Source: Alitta virens
Lineage: Eukaryota > Annelida > Polychaeta > Phyllodocida > Nereididae
Direction of reading: 5' to 3'
NCBI GenBank assembly: GCA_932294295.1
Contig: OW028579.1
Coordinates: 34,483,250 to 34,547,249 of the forward strand
DNA: 64,000 nt
Positions within the stretch are counted from its first letter, which is position 1, and the number at the start of each line of letters is the position of its first letter. Shown here in pieces: positions 60,331 to 64,000 of the stretch. The notes beneath the pieces were generated by a model. That model ran no database searches, was not told the origin of the DNA, and saw only the letters and a list, made by a program, of their open reading frames with translations. The position numbers and the translations under genes are program-made.

Positions 60331-60520
60331 ATTCTAACTTTTCTGCATTCAATGTCTCACCATATGATATGAGGCATGTAAGTATAGTACAACCGACATA
60401 TAACACTATTACTTAAAGGTGCACTATTCTAACTTTTCTGCATTCAATGTCTCACCATATGATATGAGGCATGTAAGTATAGTACAACCGACATATAACA
60501 CTATTACTTAAAGGTGCACT
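60331..60520 (+). repeat. Perfect tandem duplication of a 95-bp unit
   Basis: 60331-60425 and 60426-60520 are identical, starting ATTCTAACTTTTCTGCATTC and ending AAAGGTGCACT. The lack of any difference means the duplication is recent or an assembly artefact. Confidence 0.95.
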
Positions 60521-60869
60521 GTCTGTCAAATTTGCACATTAAAATAATGATATAAATCAATACTGCCTTCTTGTCTCATGATATTTTTCACCATTACATA
60601 CCGCTTTTGCACAACAATTTAGTTTTAATTTATAATAAATAATATAGATATTAGGTTTTTCATGCCATCAAAAACTCAATATGTAAACAAACCCAGTGAT
60701 GACGTCATGTTTTGGTCTGGATTTTCTCTCAATGTATAATTTATTTTTAAGTAATTAATGTCTTATAAAATCATTTATTCACACAAATTTAGTGTGCCTT
60801 GATTAATAAAGGTAATTTTCAACTGTTTGATAGCATCTTTAAAAATTGCAAATTTGACAGACAGTGCAA
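60515..60869. mobile_element. 355-bp MITE with TGCACTGTCTGTCAAATTTG ends
   Basis: The left end TGCACTGTCTGTCAAATTTG at 60515 and right end CAAATTTGACAGACAGTGCA at 60850-60869 are inverted over about 22 bp. The centre contains GTGATGACGTCATG, a perfect CRE-like palindrome. The first unit of the 95-bp duplication also ends with the first bases of this element. Confidence 0.82.
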
Positions 60870-61274
60870 CTATAATGGATACAATTCAATTAGGTAACAG
60901 GAGCAATGCTTGTTAACAAACTTAATTTAACACTTAAGATATCAAGATGCCAAATTACCGTACCTGTATTGCACGTACTGTGAAATGATGAAATTTTAAT
61001 GATGTTAATTGATGTGTTATTGTAAACAGACTATAAATAAACTTTCACTTACTTATTACTTATAGCAGCCTACAATATTAGGCAAAAATACCACTTGACC
61101 AACTTCCAACAGACTAAATAATATAAACTCCATGACATATTTATTTCAAGCATTGGTGTGGAAGTATTATTCAACAAGATATTTTGAAATAACAACTGAG
61201 GCATTCAAATCATGTACAATGACAGTCTAAATTTGGACAGCTTATTCTAAAGGAAGGAAAAACCTCAGCATATC

Positions 61275-61600
61275 CCAGGTAGCACACAGGCATCATTAAA
61301 AATGTTCAGTGTCCGTCCGACAGGCAGGAGGAGGGGCATTACACTTTCAACACTTTCATTTCCAGAGCAGAAATCTAACACTAAGGCACTGACTCTTATG
61401 AAATTTCATACAGTAATGCTCTATATGGCCTTTTGATAGCCACCTTGACATATCTCAGCTATGTTTTACAAATTTGGAAAACTATTTTACTGAGTGTATA
61501 TATAGTGTGTGTGATAAACTGAAACGATTACCACTTGGCCTACATAGCCTGTTACGCAATGCTAATTAGAGTCCAACATGTCCTATTTTTTAAACTCTTG
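61275..61600 (+). mobile_element. Partial copy of the 52-53 kb fold-back element
   Basis: TAGCACACAGGCATCA, TTTCATTTCCAGAGCAGAA, TCTAACACTAAGGCACT, GCTCTATATGGCC and ACCACTTGGCCTACATAGCC are shared in order with 52026-52345. Only the left part is present. Confidence 0.82.
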
Positions 61601-62002
61601 AATTTCTTCATTTCTTCATTATATTCTGAACACAATTGTGAAAATATTAATAACAATCCATTATCAAGGGCGGCTCCAGGGGAGGGGGCCAGGAGAGACC
61701 ATGCCTCCCCCTCCCCCACCCATAAAGGTGTGACCTTGCGAAGCAAGAGTCAGGATATTGTTATCTTTCTCAGCAAGTGAGTCCCAAGGGTTATTTCTCT
61801 TCTTTCAAAATTGGGTATTACAAAATCAAGAATGTTGGGACCAATGCAGGTGATAAATGTGGCCCCCATGGTCACGTAAGAGTTTCGGGAGGAGCAACGG
61901 TTTTTATATTTACTGCTTTTTTAAATTTATTCTATGACATGTCATTAAAGGTTATATATTTATTACATTCCTTGTGGTTAACATTCTTCACTTGTCGAAT
62001 GG

Positions 62003-63143
62003 GGTGAGACTGGTACGTTATAAAACGCGGACTGGACCCGGACTCACGGACCCGGACTCACGGACCCGGACTCGCGGATCCGGACTCGTGGATCCGGACT
62101 CACGGATCTGGACTCACAAACTTATCCCCCCTTGCACCCGGTACGTTATAAAACGCGGACCGGACCCGGACTCGCGAATCCGGACTTACGAATCCGGACT
62201 CGCGGACCAGGACCCACGGATCCGGACTAACGAACTTGCTTAACATAAACACATTTTTTACACCTAAAACTTGCAAGCAATTGCACAGAGGAAATTATTT
62301 AAATATATATACACAGTATACAACAACTAATAGTACCAACCTGCCAATGTTTGATTCATAATACCTAGATATTTTAAAGATTCACATATTAGTGATATTA
62401 AAGCATGTGGATCACTCTTTATCACTGTAGCTCATCCCCCACTTGACAATGGAGTCTATGTCCTGGGTCTGTGTCCAAGTTATGTGGTTAACCCTGAGTT
62501 ACGTTGAAAACGCTTCAATGACATTTCAAAGTGGGGCGGGGGGGGGGGGGGGGGTGGTGAAACCTCTCAGTCACAAAATCGTAGATTTTACATTAAATAT
62601 TAAGAAAATATAAACTTGTTAGGGGAGGAGGGCGTCGTATAACGCCACTGTGGAGTAGGCCTAATACAAAATAGACAAAGTCTTTTAGTCTTTTTTTTTG
62701 GGGGGGGGGGGATGATGTCCAAATAATGTGGTCAGTCACATGCCATTTTGGGATAAAGACATGAACGTATCAAAGCCTGCATTGTACAAAAGTGGTCATA
62801 CCGTTCCGCGTTTTATCATTCCGTTCCGCGTTTTACAGACGCCCAGTTTCAGACCATTTGGGACTACATTCATGATATTTTGATTTTAAATATTCTGGTT
62901 TAAAAAGTGGGAACTTAACAGTTGATGAGTGCCTATTGTTTGCTACAGAATTCAATTGGAGGGGGGGGGGGGAGGGGGGATGGAGAGGCTGTTTTAAGTG
63001 GCTCAACTCCAAGGTCAACCAGATATTTGCAGTTATACACTATTACAACCAAGCCCGGGACCGGCACCGGGTCCGGGACCGAGTCCGGGTCCGTGAGTCC
63101 GGGACCGGGTCCAGTCCGCGTTTTATAACGTACCGGTGAGACT
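62003..63143. mobile_element. 1123-bp Mutator-like (inferred) element with GC-rich minisatellite ends and a 9-bp target duplication
   Basis: The element proper is 62012-63134. It begins GGTACGTTATAAAACGCGGA, continuing CTGGACCCGG, and ends with the inverse. GGTGAGACT flanks both sides (62003-62011 and 63135-63143). A 9-bp duplication fits Mutator-like transposons but does not prove it. A third copy of the terminal sequence lies at 62140-62172. Between the ends is a minisatellite of about 15-16 bp (GGACCCGGACTCACG), with further GGTCCGGGACCG units near the right end. Three poly(G) runs also lie inside. No transposase is present. Confidence 0.92.
62538..62554 (+). repeat. Poly(G) tract of 17
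   Basis: Seventeen G bases inside the Mutator-like element. Further runs of 12 are at 62700-62711 and 62961-62972. Confidence 0.95.
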
Positions 63144-64000
63144 ACTTTTTGTTGTATATTTTATGGGTTTATCACATGGTAACAAGCTGTTTATGATCAA
63201 GTGTGCACAAAACCACAGACAGCTAGAATATATCCAGCATATCTGATTTTAGAAGTCTTACAGTAGACATTGCAACCTGCATTTGAAAAAACATTCCACA
63301 TATACCTATATTTCTTCTGAAAGTCTAGTCAAAGGATATATAATGTAAGTAAAACAATGCAACTAAGACAAAATTTAATGTATACACAATAATTAGAAAT
63401 ATTAAAATTTGCTGTCAAATAACCAAACTATGTATTTTGTTAAAAGATAGTGACATATAAGCCCACTAGAGGGCTGGGTGAAACCCCTGTTAAAGTTTAT
63501 ATTTATTCTAACTCATTGTATATTTTCACATGTCACTTTAATAAAGATATCTTATCCTTATAATGTACACTTTTAACCTGCTTAGTGGAAGTTCAGACAA
63601 TTGCTGTACAATACAGGTCTCTCAAAATCATAAATGTTGCACCACTTAATTTATTCTGTAATAGTATGGCTTTGTAATACAGTGATATCAGACAAAATGG
63701 AGACTATCTTGGTGGGGTAAAATTGCAGTTAGCCAGGGACAAAGGCAGAGGTTAACAGTACAGGTAAAATTCTTCAAAATGAGAAACATGAAAGGGAAAT
63801 TGTTATAGTTCAAATCAGGCCCAGTAACTTGATTGATTCATTAACGTTAACCAGTTATTCTTGTGTAAAACTAATCACTCAAAAATAAGTAATTTTATAC
63901 ACAGGCTTATTAAGAAATTTAATACCATTATGAATTAACATGTAAAAACATATCTTATGATAACAAGTATTATTTTAATTGTTACAATAATTGTAGTTAT
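63144..64000. other. No recognisable gene
   Basis: AT-rich end of the window. GGGTGAAACCCCTGTTAAAG, then TTATATTTATTCTAACTC and TAATAAAGATATCTTATCCT at 63475-63560 look like a LINE-type 3' tail ending in a short simple repeat. Otherwise I see nothing. Confidence 0.4.

Overview
The window is AT-rich nuclear DNA from a metazoan, most likely a marine invertebrate. The evidence is split genes with GT..AG introns, phase-1 modular exons, tRNA-derived SINEs, a non-LTR retrotransposon, many fold-back DNA elements and microsatellites. There is no operon structure and no bacterial signal. I cannot place the species from sequence alone.

Layout. 1-6375 is one giant inverted repeat: two arms of 3161 bp around a 53-bp spacer, differing at only a few sites. 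It runs off the left edge of the window. 6.4-11.1 kb holds older, diverged direct copies of parts of the arm plus a second repeated unit. 11.1-13.1 kb holds a 52-bp satellite, an 18-bp repeat, a perfect 22-bp palindrome, a TIR element and a GC-rich 21-bp minisatellite. 13.3-16.2 kb holds a tRNA-like SINE head, a long (ACT)n tract and two copies of a tRNA-related SINE.

16564-23156 (+) is a gene that only appears once exons are joined: eight exons coding for a secreted protein of about 224 residues with a signal peptide, a short charged linker, a type-2 chitin-binding (peritrophin-A/CBM14) domain and a SUEL-type lectin domain. It has a TATA box and an AATAAA signal. Its introns carry several mobile elements, one with clean 31-bp inverted ends and a 7-bp target duplication.

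25.8-57.1 kb is a head-to-tail array of five BTB-BACK genes, all on the minus strand. All share two coding exons joined by a phase-2 intron at the same codon. Copies 1, 2 and 5 are intact (382, 389 and 398 residues). Copy 4 has one in-frame TAG. Copy 3 has ACG where the others start with ATG, and an in-frame TGA followed by an open frame. A 3' remnant of a sixth copy lies near 59.7-59.9 kb. They look like BTBD6-type proteins that lack a PHR domain and carry a different, variable C-terminal segment. If they behave like their family they would be Cullin-3 substrate adaptors.

Between and beyond the genes are a 5'-truncated non-LTR retrotransposon inserted antisense just upstream of copy 5, and many fold-back or TIR elements (39.2-40.2, 52.0-53.4, 54.3-55.4, 60.5-60.9 and 62.0-63.1 kb). 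The last has a 9-bp target duplication and is partly built from GC-rich minisatellites. Nine poly(G)/poly(C) runs of 12 or more bases are scattered through the window.
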